Source: Methylicorpusculum oleiharenae
GTDB lineage: Bacteria; Pseudomonadota; Gammaproteobacteria; Methylococcales; Methylomonadaceae
Reading direction: 5' to 3'
DNA: 64,000 nucleotides
Assembly: GCF_009828925.2 (NCBI RefSeq)
Contig: NZ_WUTY02000001.1
Location: 1,208,492-1,272,491 of the forward strand
Part shown: piece by piece, positions 8,586 to 18,001 of the stretch
Layout of the letters: each line of letters starts with the position of its first letter
How positions within the stretch are numbered: position 1 is the first letter of the stretch
The notes under the pieces: generated by a model
Told to the model about the DNA's origin: nothing
Database searches by the model: none
The model's input: the letters and a program-made list of their open reading frames with translations, nothing else
Position numbers and translations under genes: made by a program

Positions 8586-8873
8586 ACGGCTTTGGTGCGA
8601 AATAAATTTCCATTGTTACGGGCGGTGAGGGACTTAATTTGCTTATATCGTAGACGCGAGCAAAAAGAAGGTTATCAGCAAACCTTGTTCGGCAATCCAT
8701 GCCGAAATGACGGCGTTGATGTTCTATCAACAATTAACGAAATGGTCTTGAAATGTTGGGTTGGCTATTGCTAACTGCAACTTACCCGATGCATCACCTT
8801 ATTTTTGTTGCTCCGCTGAATAGCTACGTTTTGGACTTTATTAATCGTGGCGATATAAAAGCGCCCGTTTTCA
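8586..8873. other. Intergenic stretch, no convincing gene
   Basis: The rest of the gap after the RAYT locus contains an open frame at 8592-8774, but it has no Shine-Dalgarno and a composition unlike its neighbours. A TGTTGGGTTGGC sequence at 8755-8766 belongs to the intergenic repeat family also seen at 36172-36232 and 45568-45599. I see nothing else in it. Confidence 0.4.
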
Positions 8874-11800
8874 TCAGATACTGCCCTTTCGCAGCATTTC
8901 GGCGAATACTTCCGGCGGAACCGGTTTGCTGAAGAAATATCCCTGAATTTCATCGCATTGTTTTTCGCGTAGAAAATCGAGTTGATCCTGTGTTTCTACG
9001 CCTTCTGCGATAGTTTTGAAGCCCAGTCCTTTCGCCATGCCGATAATTGCGGTCACGATAGCGGCGTCTTCGGTATCGCGGCCTAAGTCTCTGACGAAGC
9101 TTTGGTCTATCTTAAGCTTATCGATCTGGAACCGTTTGAGATAGCTCAATGAAGAATAGCCGGTTCCGAAATCATCAATTGCCAGTTTGACGCCCAATGC
9201 ATGTAATTGATTGAGCGTACTGATGGTTTGTTCGGTGTTTTCCATGGCGATGCCTTCAGTCATCTCCAATTCCAGCAAGGCAGGGTCCAGTTTATATTCC
9301 CGCAAGGATTGGGCAATTAACCGGTAGAGCCGGTCTTGCCGGAACTGTGCGACGGATAGGTTGACCGCAACAGGGACGATATCCAGCCCTTCGCTTTGCC
9401 ATGTTACATTTTGGCGGATGGCTGTATGCAATACCCAGTCACCAATGTCGACAATCAGTCCGCTCTCTTCGGCAATAGGAATAAAACGGCCCGGTGGCAC
9501 CATGCCTTTCTGAGGATGCTGCCAGCGTATCAATGCTTCAACACCAATAATTTTTGATGTTTTCGCATCTATTTGCGGCTGGTAATAAAGGATGAGTTCA
9601 TTTCGCTCCAATGCCTGACGTAACTCATTTTCTACCTGGAGCATTTCATGAGCATGCTGATGCAATTGGCGAGTGAAAAATTGGAAATTGTTGCGGCCAT
9701 TTTGTTTGGCACGGAAAAGAGCGGCATCAGCGGATTGCGCAAGCTGTTCGAGTTCGTTGCCGTCCTGCGGATATTGCGCGATGCCGATACTGGCGGTTAG
9801 CGTCATGCGCTGACCTTCCAGAGTAAAGGGCTGGGCAATCAGTTCCAGCATTTTTTGGGCAACATGCGCCGCCCCTTCCGCATCGGTATTGGGCAATAAA
9901 AAAATGAACTCATCACCGCCCTGACGGCACACGGTATCATCCGGGTGTAAATGTTCAATAAAGCGGTTGGCCAGCTCTTTAAGCAACTGGTCGCCAATGC
10001 TGGGACCCATTGAGTCGTTAACTATTTTGAAGCGGTCGACATCCAGATACATTAACGCAAATGAACTGTTGGCTCTCTGCGCAGCAGCCAGGGCGAGTTG
10101 TGTTCGATCGCGCAGCAAATCCCGGTTGGGAAGATGTGTCAATGGATCAAAATTGCTTAGAAATTGGATACGTTCTTCGGCCGCTTTGTGTTCACTGAGA
10201 TCGTTTAAAATACCGATATGATGAGAAATGCGGCCACTCGGGTCGCGAATAACACTGATGGAAAGCCATTGAGGATAAAGACTGCCATTTTTGCGCCGGT
10301 TGATCACTTCACCTTGCCAATGGCCTTGATTCAGGATTTGCCGCCACATATCCTCATAAAAGGCCTTGTCTTGCTTTCCTGAAGAAACCAGTCTGGGATT
10401 TTTGCCTAACGATTCCTGAAACGAGTAACCGCTGATTTCCGTGTAGGCGGGATTGACGGAAACAATCTTGTTTTGAGCATCGGTGATGATGATGCCTTCG
10501 CGGCTGAAATCAAAGACCTGAGCATTCAGGCGTAGCTGTTGTTCTGCTTGCAAGCGCTCGGTGATGTCCTGAACAGTGCCATTTATTGCTATGGGCTTGC
10601 CTTTCGCGTCACAGTTCAGTTCACCATGCATTTCGAGTATCCGTTCGTTACCCTCCGGCAGCAGCAATTTGAATTGATGCGGGCCGGCCGTCTCATGTTC
10701 CAAAATGCCGTTGAGCCATTTTTGCAAGCCCGGTCGCTCTTGGGGATGAATCCGTTTTGTAAAAGCTTCAAGGTTTTGTTCAAAGTTGTCATGGGTTGTT
10801 TGAAAAATGTGGTAGGTCTCGTCAGACCAGGTGACATTATTAGCGGGTAGGTCAATACGCCAGCTGCCTATTTGTGCAATACGTTGAGATTCGGAGAGCA
10901 GTTTTTCATTATCACGCAATGACATTTCAAGGCGTTTAAGTTCGCTAATATCGGTTGAAATACCGCAAAGACCATAGATGCTTCCATTTTCTCGCCGTAA
11001 GGGGATCTTGACTGCCCAATAGCTTGCAGCTTTGCCTGTTGATGTGACGATATTCGATTCTTCAGTCTGAACGGCTTTACCTTCGACCAAAACACAGCGG
11101 TCATTTTTTCTTATTTGTGCGGCGCTTTGTTCATCAAATAATTTTTCATCGGTAGCGCCAATCACTTCGTCCATTGTCAGGTTCCAAAGTGTCAGGCAGT
11201 TACGATTAACAAACTGGTAACGTCCTGCTTCGTCTTTGATATAGATACAAGCACTGACATTTTCCAGAACCGCCGACATTTTAGCTTCATTTTCAGCCAA
11301 AGCCTGTTCGGCCGCTTTTCGTTCGGTTACGTCCTGACAAGAGCCAATATAGCCTTGAAAAACACCCTGATCGTCAAAGTAGGGGGCGCCATTGTCGAAT
11401 ATCCATCGGTATTGACCGTCATGGTGTTTAAGGCGATATTCCATGCTAAACGGTTTTTGATGATCGAACTGACTGAAAAACAGGTCTTTGCACTGGTGAA
11501 TATCATCAGGATGTACGCCCTCCATCCAGCCATTACCCAGCTCTTGTTCCATCGTCCGTCCGGTAAAATCGAGCCAGACCTTGTTGAACCAGGTGCACTT
11601 TTTATCGGTATCCGATACCCAAATTAGCGCCTGAGAAGATTCCGTGACAAAACGAAAATGGGATTCGCTTTTATACAGGGCTTTTTCTGTAAGTTGTCGC
11701 TGATTTTCACGATCGAAATTGTCCAGGGCGAAACTGATGTCGTCAGCCATTTCCTTAAGAAGATTAATGGCATCCTTATCGAAGGCGTCTTTTTGTGCAT

Positions 11801-13625
11801 GATAGACAGAAAAAACCGCAAAAGGTTTGTCATTGCGCTGAATGGGAAATGCCGCTGCCGAATGCCAGCCGAATGTCTTGGCGCTCTCGTGCCAATGACG
11901 AGTCATTGGATCGTTCAAGTAGTCTTTGACAATTACCGGGCGATTTTCAAGCAAGGCCTTTCCTGTGATGCCGCAATCCAACTGGAGGTCCCCGCGCGAA
12001 GAATAATCGAGATTGTCAAGAAAGGCTAATCCCTCTCCATATCGGGCTACCGGTTCGATGCGCTGGTCTGATTTATTGAGTTGTCCAATCCATGCCATTT
12101 TCATCCCGCCGAAATCGACTGCGCATCGGCATACGAGAGGAAACAGCTCGCTTTCGTCTATCATGCGGACAATGGCCTGATTGGTCTCGCTTAGCGCCTG
12201 GTAAAGATGCGTCAAGCGCAGGATGCGCTGTTCGGCATTTTTACGTTCGGTAAGGTCGCGTAAAATTGTTAAATAAAATTGACTGTTCAATTGGCTCGCG
12301 CACACTTCTGCTGCAAATTCGCTTCCATCTTTACGCACATGTATCCATTCTTCAAGATGAGTGATTCCGGGCATCATTAGGTTGACATCAAATTCCAGAC
12401 GGGAATGTTCATGTGTCGCCACAATGTCGGGCAAGCGCCGTTCTAAGAGTTCATTCCGGCTATAACCCAGCATTTTGAGGGCCGCAGGATTAGCATCGAT
12501 TAGACGATGGTCCCGAGATATCAGCAGAATCCCATCCCCGGCTTGCTTAAACAAAAGTCGGAAACGGGAATGTGCACTTTCACGTCCGGAGGATAAAAGC
12601 CACGTCAGCAGGCTTAACGTCAGCGTGACAGCGATTCCTGCTGTGGCTATCAGTAGGGCATGATCGCCCGAAGAGATACGATCCTTAAAAGCGGGGGTTG
12701 TACTGAGTTGCAGTATCCATTTGCGGCCGCCGAATTCTAATTCACGGCTGGTTTGTAAGCTACCTGATAGTGCCCGGGCATGATGAGATACAGCGTCAGA
12801 GTGATAAAGGGGGATGGGGTCGTAATCGGGAGAGCGATCATGAATATCAAAATCCAGATCGGGATCAATCTCGCCGCGCAGTCCGGCCATAAAATCGTTC
12901 ATTCTAAAAGGAACATCAACCCAACCGGCATTAGCCGCTCTAAGCTCGGCTGGGGTATTGAGTTTTACGCCCTGTTTATAAATAGGCAGGTACATGACAA
13001 AAGCAAATACGTCCTGTTTGCCGGCATCCTGCACCAGGGTGATTCGTGGTGTGATCGCAATTTCGCCCGTGTCCCGTGACAGTTCCATGGTTGTTCGTGC
13101 ATGGGGTAAGGTAAAGGTATCGAAGCCAAGTGCTTTTAAATTGTCATCGGTCAATGGTTCAATATGCGAGATTGGCGCATAAACGGCGCGTTGACCTTCC
13201 GGTTTGATCGAATAGTCCGGGATATTTTGTTTTCGTATTTCAGCGATATGCCGGGATTTATCGGAGTGAGGCACTAGGGTTACCAGACCAATGCCTTGAA
13301 CGCCGGGGAGCTTTGCTTGTACGTTCAGAGCCTGTATGTAAGATCTGAATTCTTCAATCGAGATGTAATCCGAGCCTTCAAAGAAGCCTTTAACGCCTCG
13401 CATGACAACCGAATAGTTGTTGATCCGGCTACGGATAACTTGGGTTGCCATATCACTCGAAGACTCAAAGGCGAGGCGCAAACGTTCGATGCGTTGTTGT
13501 TCCGCATGCCGCCATAATGTGGTAGTAATGCCTAAGCCGCTCAATAGCACCAAGCTGAAAAAAATCCAGGGGGTTAAGCGGCGGTTGACTTCGCCAATAA
13601 AATATTTGCCGGAGCGATGAGTCAT
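8874..13625 (-). CDS. CHASE-PAS-GAF-GGDEF-EAL cyclic-di-GMP turnover protein
   Basis: This 1583-residue inner-membrane sensor has TM1 near 16-35, a periplasmic CHASE domain (~60-290) and TM2 near 320-340. Then come a PAS (DGILLISRDHRLIDANPAAL), a GAF region (~500-640), further PAS/PAC units (about 660-790, 795-910, 925-1040, 1050-1165), GGDEF (~1170-1325) and EAL (~1335-1575). The GGDEF motif (residues ~1233-1237) and the EAL motif (~1362-1364) are intact, as are NLSVAQF, DDFGTGYSS and KLKIDQSFV of active phosphodiesterases, so both synthesis and hydrolysis of c-di-GMP are possible. The canonical RxxD inhibitory site before GGDEF reads HPDD, so product inhibition may be lost. It is monocistronic. 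It could feed the c-di-GMP riboswitch at 39262. Confidence 0.93.
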   Translation of the reverse strand: MTHRSGKYFIGEVNRRLTPWIFFSLVLLSGLGITTTLWRHAEQQRIERLRLAFESSSDMATQVIRSRINNYSVVMRGVKGFFEGSDYISIEEFRSYIQALNVQAKLPGVQGIGLVTLVPHSDKSRHIAEIRKQNIPDYSIKPEGQRAVYAPISHIEPLTDDNLKALGFDTFTLPHARTTMELSRDTGEIAITPRITLVQDAGKQDVFAFVMYLPIYKQGVKLNTPAELRAANAGWVDVPFRMNDFMAGLRGEIDPDLDFDIHDRSPDYDPIPLYHSDAVSHHARALSGSLQTSRELEFGGRKWILQLSTTPAFKDRISSGDHALLIATAGIAVTLTLSLLTWLLSSGRESAHSRFRLLFKQAGDGILLISRDHRLIDANPAALKMLGYSRNELLERRLPDIVATHEHSRLEFDVNLMMPGITHLEEWIHVRKDGSEFAAEVCASQLNSQFYLTILRDLTERKNAEQRILRLTHLYQALSETNQAIVRMIDESELFPLVCRCAVDFGGMKMAWIGQLNKSDQRIEPVARYGEGLAFLDNLDYSSRGDLQLDCGITGKALLENRPVIVKDYLNDPMTRHWHESAKTFGWHSAAAFPIQRNDKPFAVFSVYHAQKDAFDKDAINLLKEMADDISFALDNFDRENQRQLTEKALYKSESHFRFVTESSQALIWVSDTDKKCTWFNKVWLDFTGRTMEQELGNGWMEGVHPDDIHQCKDLFFSQFDHQKPFSMEYRLKHHDGQYRWIFDNGAPYFDDQGVFQGYIGSCQDVTERKAAEQALAENEAKMSAVLENVSACIYIKDEAGRYQFVNRNCLTLWNLTMDEVIGATDEKLFDEQSAAQIRKNDRCVLVEGKAVQTEESNIVTSTGKAASYWAVKIPLRRENGSIYGLCGISTDISELKRLEMSLRDNEKLLSESQRIAQIGSWRIDLPANNVTWSDETYHIFQTTHDNFEQNLEAFTKRIHPQERPGLQKWLNGILEHETAGPHQFKLLLPEGNERILEMHGELNCDAKGKPIAINGTVQDITERLQAEQQLRLNAQVFDFSREGIIITDAQNKIVSVNPAYTEISGYSFQESLGKNPRLVSSGKQDKAFYEDMWRQILNQGHWQGEVINRRKNGSLYPQWLSISVIRDPSGRISHHIGILNDLSEHKAAEERIQFLSNFDPLTHLPNRDLLRDRTQLALAAAQRANSSFALMYLDVDRFKIVNDSMGPSIGDQLLKELANRFIEHLHPDDTVCRQGGDEFIFLLPNTDAEGAAHVAQKMLELIAQPFTLEGQRMTLTASIGIAQYPQDGNELEQLAQSADAALFRAKQNGRNNFQFFTRQLHQHAHEMLQVENELRQALERNELILYYQPQIDAKTSKIIGVEALIRWQHPQKGMVPPGRFIPIAEESGLIVDIGDWVLHTAIRQNVTWQSEGLDIVPVAVNLSVAQFRQDRLYRLIAQSLREYKLDPALLELEMTEGIAMENTEQTISTLNQLHALGVKLAIDDFGTGYSSLSYLKRFQIDKLKIDQSFVRDLGRDTEDAAIVTAIIGMAKGLGFKTIAEGVETQDQLDFLREKQCDEIQGYFFSKPVPPEVFAEMLRKGSI

Positions 13626-13910
13626 GCCTAAAACCGGAATATATAAGTGGAATATTCTGAACAGTATAGCAAAGTGACTAACGGTTGACCTTACTCCAAA
13701 TTCTAAATCATTGGTAACTGTTCAATGGAGGTATCTGCTAACGCCTTCCTAATTTTATTGGGTGTAGGTGTTTGATTTAAAAGGATGCATAAATACGACC
13801 TTGTAACCCTTGTTGCAGAAGCCTTTTCAATCAGTCACTTAAACGCTTGAGAATGGTTATGTAGGGAAGCTCAGTATTGACTGCGCAAAAGAAGAGGAGG
13901 CATTCTTTTC

Positions 13911-13938
13911 TTGACTTACAAATAAGAATCATTATCAT
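13911..13938 (+). promoter_or_regulatory. Fur-regulated promoter of the heme receptor operon
   Basis: A -35 TTGACT (13911-13916) and a -10 TATCAT (13933-13938) are separated by 16 bases. A Fur-type 7-1-7 site, TAAGAATCATTATCA (13923-13937), overlaps the spacer and the -10; its right half matches the consensus ATTATCA exactly and its left half 5 of 7. Iron-loaded Fur would block polymerase here. The rest of the 13626-14052 gap holds the upstream region of the GGDEF/EAL gene and a ~100-base leader before the 95-residue ORF; I see no further gene in it. Confidence 0.75.
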
Positions 13939-14052
13939 TAATATCGTGATGTGTTTTTAACTCCCCATCATAAGCCGCGGGTTTACAGAAGCTTTTATTT
14001 TGATGCAATGACTGCCCGCATTAATATTTGATTACTTGCGATTGAGGTCGGC

Positions 14053-14340
14053 ATGTCAGATAGCCATGAAATATCAATTGTTAAGCAGGAATTAGAGCAA
14101 ATGCATGCAAAAACCTGCTTGCTTATGACGCAGTTTATTGGTGGACATCAGTGTCCAAAAATTGCACACATGATCGTTAGTCATCTCCAATGGCTGGTTT
14201 CTCATACCCGAAACTCAGGCAGCCCAAACTCGTTGGCAATGTATTTACAGCTGCTGGAGCATTGGCAACAAGCAACGCAACTGTTATTGGAACGCAGGGC
14301 CACCAGACATAAAAAACAAGACTCTGTCATTCTTCACTAA
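14053..14340 (+). CDS. Small hypothetical protein, first gene of Fur-type heme receptor operon
   Basis: This 95-residue, probably cytoplasmic and helical protein has no recognised domain. It contains several His and Cys residues (KTCLLMTQFIGGHQCPKIAHMIVSHLQWLVSH), which might bind metal or heme, but that is inference. GAGG sits 6 bases before the ATG, and the gene lies between a Fur-type promoter and the TonB receptor (12-base gap), so it is very likely iron-repressed with it. It is too small and featureless for a functional call. Confidence 0.65.
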   Translation: MSDSHEISIVKQELEQMHAKTCLLMTQFIGGHQCPKIAHMIVSHLQWLVSHTRNSGSPNSLAMYLQLLEHWQQATQLLLERRATRHKKQDSVILH

Positions 14341-14352
14341 TCCCATCAATTC

Positions 14353-16752
14353 ATGGACAGAGCCACAATTTGCGAGATGATTTCCTGTTCTATGAAAAGC
14401 TATTGTGCTTCTGTGCGGTGGGACAAGGTAATGATCTTGGGAGAGCATTGTGTGTTCGCTTATGCCGCCTTGCATACTGCACAGGTATCGGCCCAGGAGC
14501 AATCACCACTGGACCCTGTACTTAAATTGGATGGCATGGTTATTGAGGAGGTTCAACCGGTTGAGCCTTTGGATATGCCCGGAACGGTATCCTCTATTAA
14601 TGCGGAAACCATTGAAAAAAGGCTGGTTCGCAACATCAAGGATTTAATCCGTTATGAGCCCGGAGTGAATGTCGGCAATGATCCCCAGCGATTTGGGGCG
14701 TCCGGATTTAATATCCGTGGCTTGGGTGGCAATCGTGTATTGATGCAAATCGACGGTGTGCGTCTGCCCGATGCTTTTTCAATCGGCTCGTTTGCCTCGG
14801 CAACACGCAATATGGTTGATATGGACGCGCTAAAATCGGTAGATATTGTGCGCGGTTCCGGATCTGCGCAATACGGCGGCGATGCCTTGGGTGGAACAGT
14901 CAGTTTCGTCACAAAAGATCCGCGTGATTATCTCGATATTTTTGGCAACGATTATTACGCTGATACCAAGCTCGGTTATAACAGTACCGATAAAAGTTTC
15001 CTTAAGACCGCAACACTGGCTGGAGCTGCCTTGGGTGTCGAAAGCATGCTGCTGTTTACTCATTCAGAAAGCAGTGAAACCGACACGCAAGGCGATAACA
15101 AAGAGTTAAATCCAAGACGTACCGCACCCAGTCCGCAGGATAATGAAATTTATAACGTTTTGAGCAAATTGCTCTACCGGTTTGACGAAAATAATGTGCT
15201 GCGATTAACGGGCGAATGGATGCACAGTCAATCGGAGATTGATGCCCTGCATGCCAGGGATAAGGATTATACCAATCGGTTTGTGCACAGCTTGATAACC
15301 AATGATAGTCAAACTCGCTGGCGGATTTCATTGGATCATACCCTGGATAGACTCGATTTTGCATTATTCGATTCTTTGTTCTGGCGTGCTTACCGGCAAA
15401 AGTCTGCAACCACTCAAATTACCGATCAAGATCGCACCGGAAACCGTGTTCTGGAGGGTCGCCATTTGATCAATCGCATATTCAGTTTCGATAACGATGA
15501 TACCGGCGGTGAAATTCGTTTCGGTAAGCAATTTTCCACTGGGTTTGTAAATCATTCATTGGAGTTTGGCGGGCAATACAGTCAGAACGATATCATTCAA
15601 AAGCGCGACGGCAGCATGACCTATACCAGCGGGACATCAAACGGCCGGTATAAACCCGGTCAAGTATCCAAGACCGTATCGGTAGAAACATTTCCGTTGC
15701 GCGATTTTCCGGCCAGTACCGTAACTAAAGCCGGTATGTACGTGCAGGATACACTTTCGCTATTAGACCGGCGGATTGAGCTTATTCCGGGTGGACGACT
15801 GGAGTTTTATAAACTTTCTCCGGAGCCGGATGCTTTATTTGAAAAATCGTCGGAGGGTATTGTCCCGTCGAAAATCAATGAGCATCAATTTTTACCCAAG
15901 TTCGGCGCATTGTTCCATTTAACCGATATGTTTTCAATCCACGGCCAATATGCCGAAGGTTTTAGAGGACCCAATTTTTCCGATGCCAATTCCGGTTTCG
16001 TCAATACGGTCGCCGGTTACCAAAGTTTGCCCAATCCCAATTTAAAACCTGAAACCAGCACCGGTGCCGAAATAGGTCTGCGAGGGAAAGGTTCGGCCGG
16101 ATTATTTGATCTGACCTTTTTCCGTAATGATTATAAAAACTTTTTATTTTCAGACACGCTGTGTACACCGACACTGGCTAATCCTTGCTCAGATTACGGG
16201 GGATACCTGACTTTTCAGGAGGTCAACAGCGCTGACGAATTGAGAATCCAGGGCGTGGAGTTTAAAAGCGAACTTTATTTGAACAGTTTTTACGCGCCAT
16301 TATCCGGTGCCAGCTTGATTCTGAGCGGCTCTTATGCGGAAGGCAGGAATCTGGATACCGGCACCGTCAACGATGCCGCGTTGCGCACTATCAGTCCGAT
16401 GAAGGGCGTTGTGGGGCTGCGTTATGACGAAGCTTCGGGATACTGGGGGGCGGAACTGATGCTGACGCTGGTCAGCGCAAAAAAGCCGGATACTGCGCCG
16501 GAAGATACACAGTTTTTGACTTCCGGCTACGGTGTTGTCGATTTTAATGCTTATTACCGGTTCAACGACCATGTCGCTATCAATGCCGGCCTGTTCAATA
16601 TTCTGGATAAAACCTATATCGACTGGGAAGACGTCAATACCCGCTCCGGCGACCCGCATTCGGATTTGGGTACTTTTGCCAATGCCGATCTTTGGGAACG
16701 TTACTCTCGTCCGGGACGCAATGCCGGGATTACGGTCAAAGCTGCTTTTTGA
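14353..16752 (+). CDS. TonB-dependent heme/hemoglobin receptor
   Basis: This outer-membrane receptor has a signal-like N-terminus, a plug domain (MPGTVSSINAETIEK, VRNIKDLIRYEPGVNV, FNIRGLGGNRVLMQIDGVRLPD) and a 22-strand barrel ending in a C-terminal Phe (AGITVKAAF). It fits the TonB-dependent hemoglobin/transferrin/lactoferrin receptor family. The FRAP-box equivalent is FRGP (residue ~537) and the NPNL box is exact (~561). Unlike HemR-type receptors, no His lies between these boxes, so axial heme binding on that loop may differ. No good Shine-Dalgarno is seen at the first ATG; internal Mets at 14392 and 14431 are alternative starts. Neighbouring heme ABC and HugZ/HmuS genes support heme as substrate. 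Confidence 0.88.
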   Translation: MDRATICEMISCSMKSYCASVRWDKVMILGEHCVFAYAALHTAQVSAQEQSPLDPVLKLDGMVIEEVQPVEPLDMPGTVSSINAETIEKRLVRNIKDLIRYEPGVNVGNDPQRFGASGFNIRGLGGNRVLMQIDGVRLPDAFSIGSFASATRNMVDMDALKSVDIVRGSGSAQYGGDALGGTVSFVTKDPRDYLDIFGNDYYADTKLGYNSTDKSFLKTATLAGAALGVESMLLFTHSESSETDTQGDNKELNPRRTAPSPQDNEIYNVLSKLLYRFDENNVLRLTGEWMHSQSEIDALHARDKDYTNRFVHSLITNDSQTRWRISLDHTLDRLDFALFDSLFWRAYRQKSATTQITDQDRTGNRVLEGRHLINRIFSFDNDDTGGEIRFGKQFSTGFVNHSLEFGGQYSQNDIIQKRDGSMTYTSGTSNGRYKPGQVSKTVSVETFPLRDFPASTVTKAGMYVQDTLSLLDRRIELIPGGRLEFYKLSPEPDALFEKSSEGIVPSKINEHQFLPKFGALFHLTDMFSIHGQYAEGFRGPNFSDANSGFVNTVAGYQSLPNPNLKPETSTGAEIGLRGKGSAGLFDLTFFRNDYKNFLFSDTLCTPTLANPCSDYGGYLTFQEVNSADELRIQGVEFKSELYLNSFYAPLSGASLILSGSYAEGRNLDTGTVNDAALRTISPMKGVVGLRYDEASGYWGAELMLTLVSAKKPDTAPEDTQFLTSGYGVVDFNAYYRFNDHVAINAGLFNILDKTYIDWEDVNTRSGDPHSDLGTFANADLWERYSRPGRNAGITVKAAF

Positions 16753-16760
16753 GGAAATAT

Positions 16761-17006
16761 ATGAATACGGCCTGCAAAGATATCAAAAAAAAATTGTCGT
16801 CCCTTTTCGATGAGCTTTTTACTCACGAGGGTTATGCCGATCTCCGTGTGGAGATGCGCATTCTCAAACGCGGGCAAAAGGAAGTGATTCTGCATTGCGG
16901 CAAGCAATACCGCTATGTGACGGATTTTCGCCCGGATAGCCCTTCAACAAGGAAGGCGCCGGTTATCGATTATCCAGACGTAACCCACACCGAGGAAGCA
17001 AAATAG
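16761..17006 (+). CDS. Small hypothetical protein in heme receptor operon
   Basis: This 81-residue protein of unknown family starts 8 bases after the receptor stop, with GAGGAAAT as Shine-Dalgarno. It is mixed charged: helical LKKKLSSLF-type N-terminus, then a beta-rich DLRVEMRILKRGQKEVILHCGKQYRYVTDF. It has no signal peptide. The spacing implies co-translation with the TonB receptor and iron-responsive expression. It is not HemP by sequence. Its role is unknown. Confidence 0.65.
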   Translation: MNTACKDIKKKLSSLFDELFTHEGYADLRVEMRILKRGQKEVILHCGKQYRYVTDFRPDSPSTRKAPVIDYPDVTHTEEAK

Positions 17007-17170
17007 CGAGGAACAGATTTTACAACGCTTCGCCGTAGCCGATTCTACCTCTCTCCAGGCCGCGGATTGACAGTTAGGGACTGAAATGTGGCGTTTATCA
17101 AGAGAAAATCAACCGGCCCTGCGTTTTCGCGGCGAGGAGCAGGGTCTTAACAGTAAATAGGAAGCACGTT

Positions 17171-17908
17171 ATGAATGCGTTAACAAAACTGACTTTGAGC
17201 ACAGCTTTGTCTGTTGTATCCGGTCTTGCTACGGCAGATTTTACAAACGGCCCAAATCCTTATGTGGCAGGCTACGGGTTTGATTCTCCGCAACAAGCCT
17301 CCTGGGGCGGATGGGCAAGAGGCGATGCCGGGACCCTTTATGCTGAATGGGATACATTTGATGATGCTTCTTATGCTGGACTGCGCAATGCGGCGCCCGA
17401 TGCGGGTAGCGCTAACATCACGAATGCTTATATCGGTTGGAGTCCGGGAACTTTTGCTGCAGGTACCGGAAATTTGTACAGTTTTTCGGTGCCGCAGTCT
17501 TATCAAGTTCAAGTGGCTGGCTCAGTAGTCGCGGCGTTAACCAGAGCCGTTTTGCAAATTGAAACCTGGGGTACTCAGTTGGATTATTCCGCCATTACGA
17601 TGAACGGTTTAACTGCCTCATACAGTGCTACTCAATTCTCTGACCCGAATTATGCGAGTAGTTTCGGTACGGTCGATCTGGTTCAACATCTGCTTTATTG
17701 GGATTTGAACCAGCCTTCCGCAAACGGCAACTATGTATTTAATTTTGGCAGTGGTCCTCATTCAAGTCTCGGTCAAGTCGCTGTCGATATTGGTGCGATT
17801 GCCTCTGCAGTGCCGGCGCCGGTGCCGCTTCCTGCCTCTGTTTGGTTTATGGGGTCAGCGATTCTGGGTTTGCTGGGCTTTGGCAAACAGAATCGTTCTG
17901 CTGCCTGA
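17171..17908 (+). CDS. VPLPA-CTERM sorting-domain protein in the heme locus
   Basis: The 245-residue exported protein has an N-terminal signal peptide (MNALTKLTLSTALSVVSGLATA) and a C-terminal sorting tripartite signal: VPLPASVWF, a hydrophobic helix (GSAILGLLGF) and a basic tail (GKQNRSAA). This is the VPLPA variant of PEP-CTERM signals, processed by an exosortase and probably placing the protein on the cell surface. The mature part is Gly-, Ser- and aromatic-rich with no known domain. An AGGAAG Shine-Dalgarno precedes it. It lies between the heme receptor operon and the convergent heme ABC operon, raising the possibility of a surface heme or iron role, which is inference only. Confidence 0.8.
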   Translation: MNALTKLTLSTALSVVSGLATADFTNGPNPYVAGYGFDSPQQASWGGWARGDAGTLYAEWDTFDDASYAGLRNAAPDAGSANITNAYIGWSPGTFAAGTGNLYSFSVPQSYQVQVAGSVVAALTRAVLQIETWGTQLDYSAITMNGLTASYSATQFSDPNYASSFGTVDLVQHLLYWDLNQPSANGNYVFNFGSGPHSSLGQVAVDIGAIASAVPAPVPLPASVWFMGSAILGLLGFGKQNRSAA

Positions 17909-17931
17909 TCAAAATATGATTTTGGTGCGGG

Positions 17932-17984
17932 GCGGATTGTTTAATCCGCTCCAAACTTTAGGGACGGGGTTTAGAAATCCCGTC
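17932..17984. terminator. Two tandem hairpins between convergent operons
   Basis: The first is GCGGATT (17932-17938), a 4-base loop and AATCCGC (17943-17949). The second is GACGGG (17963-17968), a 10-base loop and CCCGTC (17979-17984). They sit between the convergent VPLPA gene and hmuV, where a two-way terminator is expected, but neither has a clear T tract. They could alternatively be REP-type repeats. Confidence 0.4.
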
Positions 17985-18001
17985 TTGATCAGGAATCTGA
18001 A

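Noticed and set aside
8592..8774. 60-residue forward ORF
   Set aside because: No Shine-Dalgarno, no recognisable family and overlap with an intergenic repeat copy.
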